NCBI GenBank assembly: GCA_947458585.1
Contig: CANGYY010000012.1
Coordinates: 1 to 59,381 of the forward strand
Direction: 5' to 3'
From: Cyclobacteriaceae bacterium
GTDB lineage: Bacteria; Bacteroidota; Bacteroidia; Cytophagales; Cyclobacteriaceae
Length of the DNA: 59,381 nt
How positions within the stretch are numbered: the stretch's first letter is position 1; each line of letters opens with the position of its first letter. Shown here piece after piece: positions 53,027 through 59,381 of the stretch. The position numbers and the translations under genes were made by a program. Below the pieces are notes generated by a model that was not told where the DNA came from, searched no databases, and worked only from the letters and a program-made list of their open reading frames with translations.

Positions 53027-53038
53027 CCCCATTTTTTT
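52999..53038. terminator. bidirectional terminator between cstA and the PAP2 gene
   Basis: Stem GGTCAAAGCG/CGCTTTGACC (52999-53008 with 53019-53028) followed by seven T at 53032-53038; seven A lie before the left arm. The cstA stop codon is inside the right arm. It can stop both convergent transcripts. Confidence 0.9.
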
Positions 53039-53049
53039 AAGTTAACATC

Positions 53050-54591
53050 TCAATCTACCCCATCTAACTTTGCCTTAGCAATGGAGTAAGCAGCCGCTTG
53101 CCTTCCTTGAGTCAAGCCTGCCGTCGCATCAAAGGAGTAATGAATGCCCCCATAAATGCGGGACATGGACGCTTCCTCTGCCCAGGTTCGAAATTGACCT
53201 GCATTGGCTGGGAAAAAGTGGGCCATAACTTCCGCTGCAGCACCTGAGAAGGATGCATGTCCCGAGGTATACGCAGGAAAATTAGGGGTGCCCAAAATGG
53301 TTTTAAAGCCAGGCATGGTCTGAATCGGTCTTGGGTAATGGTAGTAGTACTTGGCATCCCAACAACCAATCCCAGCATCGGCAATGGCCATATTGAGGTA
53401 AGCAAATACCCGAGCAGTCCGAACAGGACTCAACTTTTTGGCTACTACTTCCTCCTTTGCAAAACGGTTCCAATGCCCTGGCGGTGTGTAGGTATTTAAC
53501 CCATCGTTCCAAAAATTGGCAATCCTACGCTGGTTGGTCGTCAGGTTATTGGCATACTGCTTCAATTCTTTTGCCGATTCCTCAAAGGCAGGAGATCCTG
53601 GTGCAGGAGGCGGGCCAGGACGAATGGCTTCCACATTGGGTACATTCCAAAGTCTAACCTTCCCAAAAAGCGGAACCAATCCTATCATCCGCTGAGGGGT
53701 CTCTTGATTTTCCCAAACCCAACCAAAACGTTCCTTAGCAGCATTCTTGATGGAATCAGATTTAGCCCGAGTGGTTTGAGCATTTTTCATCCCATCTGTG
53801 GATGCTCTTGACAAGGCTGTTTTTGCCACTTCGGTGCCGATTAATTTTCCTGCTTCTACATCACTGCTCACGTTGATGCCCGCTACGATAAGAGATTCCA
53901 AATGCTCTTGTGCTTTCTGGGCCAAAAACTCTTTTTCCAAAGGAAACATCGCAGTAAGAATGTCCTGTGAAGCCTTAGCAATCACTGCTCCATCTGAAGG
54001 GTAGGAAAAGAGTCCATTGTTCTCGTAGGATGTTTTGATCTGAGGATCCAGTTGGTATGGAGCCTGCCGCTTAAACTTGTACTTGTACTGCCAAGCCATG
54101 ATCAATCCATCGTACTGGGCTACGCTCAAATAAGCTAGCATTCTGCTGGTATACGGGGGATGGGAATAGGGAAACTGGGGGTACTTGGAAGGATTGGCTG
54201 GATCAGGCACAGGATAGCTTCCATCTGGATTGGGTGCTGGGATCAAATTGTATTTGGTGGCTAATTCCAGTGCGATTTCATTCCATCTCAGGAGCGGATT
54301 GTTGGTCCAGTAAACCACTGCCTCCTGCTGTGCGGAAGTAGCTTTGCTCTGTTTCTCTTTGGCTTCTGCCAATTCCTTGAGCAATTCAGGAGACCCAGCT
54401 GCAGCTGGAATTGGAAGCGGTATTTGTTCGTTTGAAGTATGCAGTATTAACTTCCACTGCCCTGCATTGGCGTCCAAATTTGAAAACTGATAGCCAGTAA
54501 AGTCATACTTGGTTGGCAAATCTTCCACGCATGAAGAAACTAAAAACGTGATGAGAAGAAGTCCTATGTTTATGTAATTGTATTTTTTCAT
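53050..54591 (-). CDS. PAP2/vanadium haloperoxidase-like lipoprotein
   Basis: The 513-residue product is a lipoprotein (MKKYNYINIGLLLITFLVSSC, C21 lipidated) with a C-terminal PAP2 core. The motif set is K414-x6-R421-P422, T442-S-G-H445 and S477-R478-x5-H484-x3-D488, the layout shared by type 2 phosphatidic acid phosphatases and vanadium haloperoxidases. The classical Pro before SGH is Thr. A long helical N-terminal half resembles haloperoxidase-related proteins of Bacteroidota. It may be a phosphatase or oxidise halides; the sequence does not decide. A beta-barrel gene lies ten bases upstream. Confidence 0.88.
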   Translation of the reverse strand: MKKYNYINIGLLLITFLVSSCVEDLPTKYDFTGYQFSNLDANAGQWKLILHTSNEQIPLPIPAAAGSPELLKELAEAKEKQSKATSAQQEAVVYWTNNPLLRWNEIALELATKYNLIPAPNPDGSYPVPDPANPSKYPQFPYSHPPYTSRMLAYLSVAQYDGLIMAWQYKYKFKRQAPYQLDPQIKTSYENNGLFSYPSDGAVIAKASQDILTAMFPLEKEFLAQKAQEHLESLIVAGINVSSDVEAGKLIGTEVAKTALSRASTDGMKNAQTTRAKSDSIKNAAKERFGWVWENQETPQRMIGLVPLFGKVRLWNVPNVEAIRPGPPPAPGSPAFEESAKELKQYANNLTTNQRRIANFWNDGLNTYTPPGHWNRFAKEEVVAKKLSPVRTARVFAYLNMAIADAGIGCWDAKYYYHYPRPIQTMPGFKTILGTPNFPAYTSGHASFSGAAAEVMAHFFPANAGQFRTWAEEASMSRIYGGIHYSFDATAGLTQGRQAAAYSIAKAKLDGVD

Positions 54592-54601
54592 CGTGTCTGC
54601 A

Positions 54602-55525
54602 TTAAAGGGCCTTAAACTGATAAGTAATTCCTAGTCCATAGCCAGAAAATTGGCCCATATTCCTTCCAGAAATTGCCTGCTGGTAAGAGGCGATGAGCCC
54701 AAGGCCTTTACCATTGCCTTTAAAATAATACTGAGCAAATCCCTCCACCCGATCAAAATCCACCTTATTGGTGGGCTGGGGCATGGAATAGACTCTAATA
54801 TCATCCCCAGAGGTAGATCGAATTGTCGTCAAACTTGCTTCTACCCGAAGTCTATAATTAAATAACCAGGACCCCAAGGTGAGCTGGCCTTGAAAGGCAT
54901 TCGGCACATCCATTTTTGACGTGTAATAGGCCTGATTTGCATAATAAAAATCCCGCTCAGCCTCAGTAACTCCCCTTTGCAGGTAAGCGTACGATGCCCT
55001 GAAGTAAGGACCTTTATCCAATTCATATTTTCCAATGGCTCGAATACCCAATTCATTGGCACCAAAACCTAGACTGAAGGGCATGTAATCCGATAAATAG
55101 TTGGAGGCGGGGGTACTGTAACTCAAGTTTGAAAACCCAGTTAATTTACCTTTGCCAATAGATTTCTCAAGGATTAAAGCCTTCACCGAAATCCCTAAAT
55201 CTTGGACTCCCTGCACTCCAGCCATTTGCCCCGCAGAAGCCGCTGTTTTGACATAGGGGAGACTGAGGATTACATTGACTTTGTCGGTGATTCCCCCTAC
55301 AATCATGGGCATGCCCATCTGTCTGGTGAAGGTGCCGATGTTTTGATTCACCCGAATCGTGGAGCCCTCCCAATACCGATCCCAGGTGACCTGGTCGTAT
55401 TGTAGAGCTATGCAAATCTCCCCTTTGGGCATCATTAGCCCATCCAAGGGAGTTTGCGCATGCGCTATGGTGATAATCCCCAAGCTTGCGCAAAGCAAGC
55501 CAAGGAATCTGAAATAATTCTTCAT
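54602..55525 (-). CDS. outer-membrane beta-barrel protein, unknown function
   Basis: The 307-residue product has a signal peptide (MKNYFRFLGLLCASLGIITI, cut after AHAQ at 24) and then alternating beta strands typical of a barrel, with the motif VGGITDKVNVILSLPYVKT near 97-115 and an aromatic C-terminal strand GYGLGITYQFKAL. The layout resembles the phenol-degradation transporter group of barrels, but the similarity is weak. It is followed after ten bases by the PAP2-like lipoprotein and probably cotranscribed with it. No recognisable promoter lies in the 128-base gap upstream. Confidence 0.8.
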   Translation of the reverse strand: MKNYFRFLGLLCASLGIITIAHAQTPLDGLMMPKGEICIALQYDQVTWDRYWEGSTIRVNQNIGTFTRQMGMPMIVGGITDKVNVILSLPYVKTAASAGQMAGVQGVQDLGISVKALILEKSIGKGKLTGFSNLSYSTPASNYLSDYMPFSLGFGANELGIRAIGKYELDKGPYFRASYAYLQRGVTEAERDFYYANQAYYTSKMDVPNAFQGQLTLGSWLFNYRLRVEASLTTIRSTSGDDIRVYSMPQPTNKVDFDRVEGFAQYYFKGNGKGLGLIASYQQAISGRNMGQFSGYGLGITYQFKAL

Positions 55526-55653
55526 CGCTAGTAAGTATAGAGGTAAATAAAAAGGAGAATGCGCAGGTCTATTCAGGAATTTTGCCTTGAATTGGAGCTA
55601 CGTCTCGAAAGTTTGAACCCAAAAGCAAGATGATGCTGGGTCAAAAGAAAAAA

Positions 55654-56199
55654 TTAGCTGTGCTGGGGTGGGGGGCTGTCTAGAATGAAACTAGGACTCA
55701 AATACGTTGAAAAAATAAACCCAATTTCTGTGGTAAACTTCGGTGACCTCATCCCTTCAAAGGAAAGTAGTCCAGTCCCTAAGTAATCTTTTGCAAATTG
55801 CATTCCAAGGTTGCTCGCCTCCTGATCTTGAGGAAGCTGATCTTCCGCAAGGGCAGAAATCCATTTTTTGACTGTCACATCCAGCACTTTTCTGGCGGTA
55901 TCTGGCACATAGACCACCTGCAAGGTATCATTTTGGTAGCGCTGCTTGATGGCTCGATAATAGTTGCCCTCCAATTCAAAACGCGTGTTGGTCGCTTGGA
56001 ATTCCTCCTGATTGGCCATGTAGGGGGCATTCAAGGGTATTTCCAGAATTTGCTCTTCCAGCTGTACTTGCTGCTCCCCATAGATTTGATCCATCCAATT
56101 TCGCTCCAAGGACACATTCGCGGAGAGGTACACCGCATAGTATCCAAAATGAAAGAGGACAAAGCAAAAGAGAAGCGCTATGGCAACTGCGTTTTTCAA
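55654..56199 (-). CDS. single-span membrane protein of unknown function
   Basis: The 181-residue product has one N-terminal membrane helix (about 5-26, AIALLFCFVLFHFGYYAVYL) and a periplasmic part with a charged, Gln-rich stretch (YGEQQVQLEEQILEIPLNAPY), then RFELEGNYYRAIKQRYQNDT. The C-terminus is odd: SFILDSPPPQHS. I do not recognise a family. It runs in the same direction as the barrel gene, 128 bases upstream of it. The Tyr/Gln-rich region and the Pro-rich tail suggest an envelope protein; function unknown. Confidence 0.75.
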   Translation of the reverse strand: MKNAVAIALLFCFVLFHFGYYAVYLSANVSLERNWMDQIYGEQQVQLEEQILEIPLNAPYMANQEEFQATNTRFELEGNYYRAIKQRYQNDTLQVVYVPDTARKVLDVTVKKWISALAEDQLPQDQEASNLGMQFAKDYLGTGLLSFEGMRSPKFTTEIGFIFSTYLSPSFILDSPPPQHS

Positions 56200-56279
56200 T
56201 TCAGTGAATGTTTAACCAAAAATTGAAAGAATCTAGATGAAAAACAATACTCGGGCACAAGTTTATCCCTGAAGTAATC

Positions 56280-56474
56280 CTACCCAATCAGCTGAATCAG
56301 AAAACTCACTCCTATAAAAATCAGCGTGGCAATACCATACACCTGAATGACCTTGAGCCGATTGAACCGGTCCATAAACCAGAGTACGAGCACGGGGCGA
56401 ATCAAGCCTAGGATAAGCAGAATTCCGGAAACAAGTCCCAATCCGAAGGAGAGCAAATGAAGTACTTCAAGCAT
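56280..56474 (-). CDS. small two-helix membrane protein
   Basis: The 64-residue product has two hydrophobic helices (about 5-32 and 43-63) joined by WFMDRFNRLKVIQ. It looks like a small integral membrane protein; no family is apparent. It lies 61 bases from infB across the infB terminator, and 80 bases from the next minus gene, so its promoter would be near 56475-56535. Small hydrophobic genes of this size can be overcalled, but the helix pattern and the basic middle make it plausible. Confidence 0.6.
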   Translation of the reverse strand: MLEVLHLLSFGLGLVSGILLILGLIRPVLVLWFMDRFNRLKVIQVYGIATLIFIGVSFLIQLIG

Positions 56475-56486
56475 GGCCTAAAACTA

Positions 56487-56516
56487 AAAAAGGAACAGCG
56501 AATGCCGTTCCTTTTT
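56487..56516 (-). terminator. terminator after infB
   Basis: Stem AAAAAGGAAC/GTTCCTTTTT (56487-56496 with 56507-56516), loop of ten bases. On the minus strand the T-run follows the hairpin, so it ends infB transcription about 20 bases after the infB stop. Confidence 0.85.
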
Positions 56517-56535
56517 GAATACACTTTTTTGAAAG

Positions 56536-59310
56536 TTATTTCTTACGCTTGATTTCACGCATTTCGTATCCCTCAATGGTATCGTCAATCTGAATGTTGT
56601 TGAAGTTCTTGATTGAAATACCACATTCGTAACCGGCTTTCACTTCAGCCACATCGTCTTTGAAGCGCTTCAGTTGATCGATTTCTCCTTCATGAATTAC
56701 GATACCATCACGGATGATACGAATCTTATTCTTTCTAGTGATAAATCCATCGGTGACGTAAGAACCGGCAACAGTACCCACTTTCGTGATTTTAAACACT
56801 TCACGGACGGTGATATTACCGGTAATAACTTCTTCAAATTCAGGCTCAAGCATCCCTTCGATCGCATCCTTGATTTGGTTGATCGCATCGTAGATGATGG
56901 AGTAATGTCTGATTTCGATTTCTTCTTGCTCGGCAAGTTTCTTCGCATTGGAAGAAGGTCGTACCTGGAATCCAATGATGATTGCATCCGAAGCAGAAGC
57001 CAAAAGCACATCAGATTCAGAAATCTGACCAACGCCCTTATGGATGATACTTACCTTCACCTCATCCTTAGAAAGTTTGAGCAAGGAATCGGAAAGTGCT
57101 TCCACAGAACCATCCACGTCACCCTTGATGATGATGTTGAGTTCCTTGAAACTTCCAATCGCCAATCGACGACCGATTTCATCCAAGGTGATGTGCTTCT
57201 TGGTACGCAAACTTTGTTCGCGCTGGATTTGCTCTCTTGAATTGGCAATTTCTCGTGCCTCTCGTTCGGTATCGTATACTTTGATTGTATCTCCCGCTTG
57301 AGGGGCACCACTCAATCCAAGCATCAATACTGGAGTAGAAGGTCCTGCTTCTTTGAGCTTCTTTCCTGTATGGTCAAACATGGCCTTTACACGGCCATAA
57401 TGCTGGCCTGCAAGCATCACATCTCCAATGCGCAAGGTACCTGCTTGAATCATGATTGTGGATACATAGCCACGACCCTTATCCAAAGAGGCTTCGATGA
57501 CTGTGCCCACAGCATTTTTATCTGGGTTGGCCTTCAATTCCAAAATTTCGGATTCAAGAAGGACCTTTTCTAGAAGCTCATCGATCCCTTGACCTGTCTT
57601 CGCAGAAATTTCTTGAGATTGGTATTTACCACCCCAATCTTCTACAAGCAAGTTCATGTTGGCCAACTCTTCCTTGATTTTTTCAGGACGAGCATTGGGC
57701 TTATCCACCTTGTTGATTGCGAAAATCATCGGAACACCCGCCACTTGGGCATGGTTGATTGCTTCCTTAGTTTGCGGCATGATGCTATCGTCCGCAGCAA
57801 TCACGATGATGGCCACGTCGGTAATTTTTGCACCTCGAGCACGCATAGCTGTAAATGCTTCGTGACCTGGAGTATCTAGGAAAGCTATTTTATGGCCTGT
57901 CTTGGTCATTACATCATAAGCCCCGATGTGCTGGGTGATCCCTCCAGCTTCTGCTGCGGTCACCTTTGACATGCGGATAAAATCAAGTAAGGACGTTTTT
58001 CCGTGATCGACGTGACCCATGATCGTCACAATCGGAGCACGCTCTTCCAATTCCTCTTCCGTATCCTCCACATCCTCTTCCAATTCGTCTTCGATGGACT
58101 TGGTAAATTCCACGTCAAAGCCAAACTCATCGGCAATGATGGTGATGGCTTCCGCATCCAAACGCTGATTGATGGAAACAAACATCCCTAGGGAAAGGCA
58201 AGCTGAAATGATTTGGTTTACCGAAACATCCAATAATGCAGCCAAATCATTGGCTGAAATGAATTCGGTAACCTTTAAGATTTTTAACTCATCCCCTTCA
58301 GTTTCTACCTCACGGTCACGCTCGGCACGCTTATCACGTCTTGACTTCGTCTTTCCTCCTGGCTTATTGCCTTGAAGTCTGGCCAAAGTCTGCTTAATCT
58401 GATCTTGGATTTCTTTTGGAGTAGGCTCCGCCTTTTGCATGCGCTGCTGCGGGTTACCGCCCGGACGCTGTTGTTGCCCACCCGGTTTATTTGGTTGGCC
58501 AGGTCTACCACCGCGTTGATCTTGAGGACGATTGGCTGCTCCTGGGGCTTGGCCTCCTGGATTAGGGGCTCCAGGCTTGCTATCGATTCGTTTTCTTGGA
58601 CGTTTCTTGTCCTTTCCACGCTCATCGGAAGAAGCAACTGGCCCTCCTTTTTTCTTATTCTTATCTACAGGTAGTTCAATCTTACCGAGCACTGTCAACC
58701 CTTTGAGTGAATCCGCTTTGGCAGAAATCAGTTCTTCAGGTACTACTTCAGCAACTTCAGGTGCAGCAGGCTTTGGTTCTGCTGCCTTCGGTGCAGGCGC
58801 GGGTGCAGGTGCAGGTGGTGCTACAGGAGCCGGAGACACTACTGGTTCAGGTTTCTTCTCTTCTTGCTTGGGTGCAGGACTTGGTTTTGGCTGAGGTGCC
58901 GGAGGGGGTGTTGGGGTAGGTTTTTTGTCCAGATCTACCTTTCCCAAAACCTTAATTCCTTCCAATTTTGGAGCTTCAGTAGTTATTTTCTCTACAGCAG
59001 GCTCTGGAGCTTTTGCTACAGGAGCTGGTGCAGGTGTCGGCTCAACTACTTTTTCTGGCTTTGGCAGCTCTTGCTCCGTAGCCAATGGCTCATGACGCTT
59101 TCCGATGGAAAGGTGGGACGCCTCTTCTTTTTCAAGAGCAGAGGACTTGAATTCCTTTTCAAGCATGGCCACTTGGTCCAAGGTGATTTTGGAATTTGGA
59201 TTGTTCTCCACCTCATAGCCCTTTTTAGCCAAGGACTCAACAATGGTTGCCGTACCCACGTTGAGCTTTCTGGCTATTTGGCCTAATCGCATCATTTTTT
59301 CTTCTGACAT
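56536..59310 (-). CDS. infB: translation initiation factor IF-2
   Basis: IF-2 brings fMet-tRNA to the 30S subunit and joins the subunits using GTP. From the ATG at 59310 ([20 protein letters not shown]) it has 924 residues. The N-terminal IF-2N helix is followed by a Pro/Ala/Lys-rich linker (about 60-300, several PAPA runs and Gly/Gln-rich parts), then a second IF-2N part near 340 ([18 protein letters not shown]). The G domain has M431-GHVDHGKT-S, [15 protein letters not shown] and NKVDKP. C-terminal domains bind the initiator tRNA. A TTG at 59316 is a poor alternative start. It would normally follow nusA, which is off the right edge. Confidence 0.97.
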   Translation of the reverse strand: MSEEKMMRLGQIARKLNVGTATIVESLAKKGYEVENNPNSKITLDQVAMLEKEFKSSALEKEEASHLSIGKRHEPLATEQELPKPEKVVEPTPAPAPVAKAPEPAVEKITTEAPKLEGIKVLGKVDLDKKPTPTPPPAPQPKPSPAPKQEEKKPEPVVSPAPVAPPAPAPAPAPKAAEPKPAAPEVAEVVPEELISAKADSLKGLTVLGKIELPVDKNKKKGGPVASSDERGKDKKRPRKRIDSKPGAPNPGGQAPGAANRPQDQRGGRPGQPNKPGGQQQRPGGNPQQRMQKAEPTPKEIQDQIKQTLARLQGNKPGGKTKSRRDKRAERDREVETEGDELKILKVTEFISANDLAALLDVSVNQIISACLSLGMFVSINQRLDAEAITIIADEFGFDVEFTKSIEDELEEDVEDTEEELEERAPIVTIMGHVDHGKTSLLDFIRMSKVTAAEAGGITQHIGAYDVMTKTGHKIAFLDTPGHEAFTAMRARGAKITDVAIIVIAADDSIMPQTKEAINHAQVAGVPMIFAINKVDKPNARPEKIKEELANMNLLVEDWGGKYQSQEISAKTGQGIDELLEKVLLESEILELKANPDKNAVGTVIEASLDKGRGYVSTIMIQAGTLRIGDVMLAGQHYGRVKAMFDHTGKKLKEAGPSTPVLMLGLSGAPQAGDTIKVYDTEREAREIANSREQIQREQSLRTKKHITLDEIGRRLAIGSFKELNIIIKGDVDGSVEALSDSLLKLSKDEVKVSIIHKGVGQISESDVLLASASDAIIIGFQVRPSSNAKKLAEQEEIEIRHYSIIYDAINQIKDAIEGMLEPEFEEVITGNITVREVFKITKVGTVAGSYVTDGFITRKNKIRIIRDGIVIHEGEIDQLKRFKDDVAEVKAGYECGISIKNFNNIQIDDTIEGYEMREIKRKK

Positions 59311-59333
59311 AAGCAAAAACCTCTTTCGAAATC

Positions 59334-59381
59334 TTAAGTAAAATTAGGGTAATCTTTGGGGTTAAGCCCCTTATTGGTCAA
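59334..59381 (-). other. possible 3' end of the gene before infB
   Basis: On the minus strand the first frame is open for 15 codons from the right edge and ends with TAA at 59334-59336, 23 bases before infB. The other two frames stop at once. In many bacteria nusA lies here, but 15 codons are too few to identify it. Confidence 0.25.

Noticed and set aside
55526-55653. Possible tRNA or regulatory RNA between the barrel gene and the next minus gene
   Set aside because: No cloverleaf, T-loop motif or conserved riboswitch core could be seen.
56674-57240. A 188-codon open frame on the plus strand opposite infB
   Set aside because: It is the complement of the IF-2 C-terminal domains, rich in Asp, Arg and His by mirror of the codons used, with no start context and no recognisable domain.
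58740-58930. Dense short repeats (GGTGCAGG-like) that could be a tandem DNA repeat
   Set aside because: They code for the Pro/Ala-rich linker of IF-2, a normal low-complexity region; no exact tandem unit was found.

Overview
The window looks like a piece of a Bacteroidota chromosome, most likely from the order Cytophagales (an Algoriphagus/Cyclobacteriaceae-like aerobe). Reasons: it carries the type IX secretion/gliding core porP-gldK-gldL-gldM-gldN plus sprE/porW; many lipoproteins and outer-membrane barrels; promoter boxes of the Bacteroidetes type (TTTG...TAnnTTTG) instead of E. coli type; AccD without zinc-ribbon cysteines; and gene neighbourhoods typical of this phylum (nusB-ytxH-DUF1573-yajC-ybbR-coaE and DUF6089-uppS-bamA-ompH-ompH). 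The taxonomic call is inference from gene content. I see no insertion sequence, prophage, CRISPR array, tRNA or rRNA. Coding density is very high. The largest gap between called genes is about 270 bases (16948-17215), so no stretch over 300 bases lacks a gene.

Layout: (1) 1-2433, minus: start of the F-type ATP synthase operon (atpZ, an unnamed membrane gene, atpB, atpE, atpF; the rest is off the left edge). (2) 2557-9355, plus: sprE/porW, a class A penicillin-binding protein, uvrC. (3) 9373-16947, minus: DUF4271 membrane protein, hemD, porP, gldK, gldL, gldM, gldN. (4) 17216-25032, plus: hemW, a DUF721 gene, a phosphatase/STAS/kinase partner-switching trio, then two periplasmic parvulin chaperones (ppiC-like, surA). 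(5) 25184-26983, minus: one half of an ABC exporter. (6) 27128-32279, plus: a Leu/Glu-type amino acid dehydrogenase, then nusB-ytxH-DUF1573-yajC-ybbR-coaE. (7) 32387-34465, minus: serS and a lipoprotein. (8) 34542-44221, plus: a 2OG-Fe(II) oxygenase, a chromate-type transporter, a CBS protein, nadK, DUF6089, uppS, bamA, two ompH/skp genes, a thioredoxin. (9) 44246-51193, minus: an rluB-like pseudouridine synthase, then murQ, a MurK-like kinase, a cytochrome b5-like protein and a degenerate arginase in overlapping frames, then nqrF and accD. (10) 51392-53026, plus: cstA. (11) 53050-59310, minus: a PAP2/haloperoxidase-like lipoprotein, a beta-barrel, two unknown genes and infB.

Much of the window serves the cell envelope. 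T9SS assembly (gldKLMN, porP, sprE), outer-membrane protein biogenesis (bamA, ompH, surA, ppiC), peptidoglycan synthesis and recycling (PBP1A, uppS, murQ/murK) and membrane energetics (ATP synthase, nqrF) lie side by side. Almost every convergent gene pair is separated by a strong hairpin terminator that appears to work in both directions.

No wholly new defence or mobile system is visible. The least explained part is the four-gene minus-strand block 45790-48830. There MurNAc recycling enzymes are translationally linked to a small heme-binding-like protein and to an arginase-fold protein that has lost two of its six metal ligands. Other points worth a second look are an apparently repeat-derived peptide inserted in the ABC exporter, the loss of the catalytic glutamate in that exporter, and an nqrF gene standing apart from nqrABCDE.
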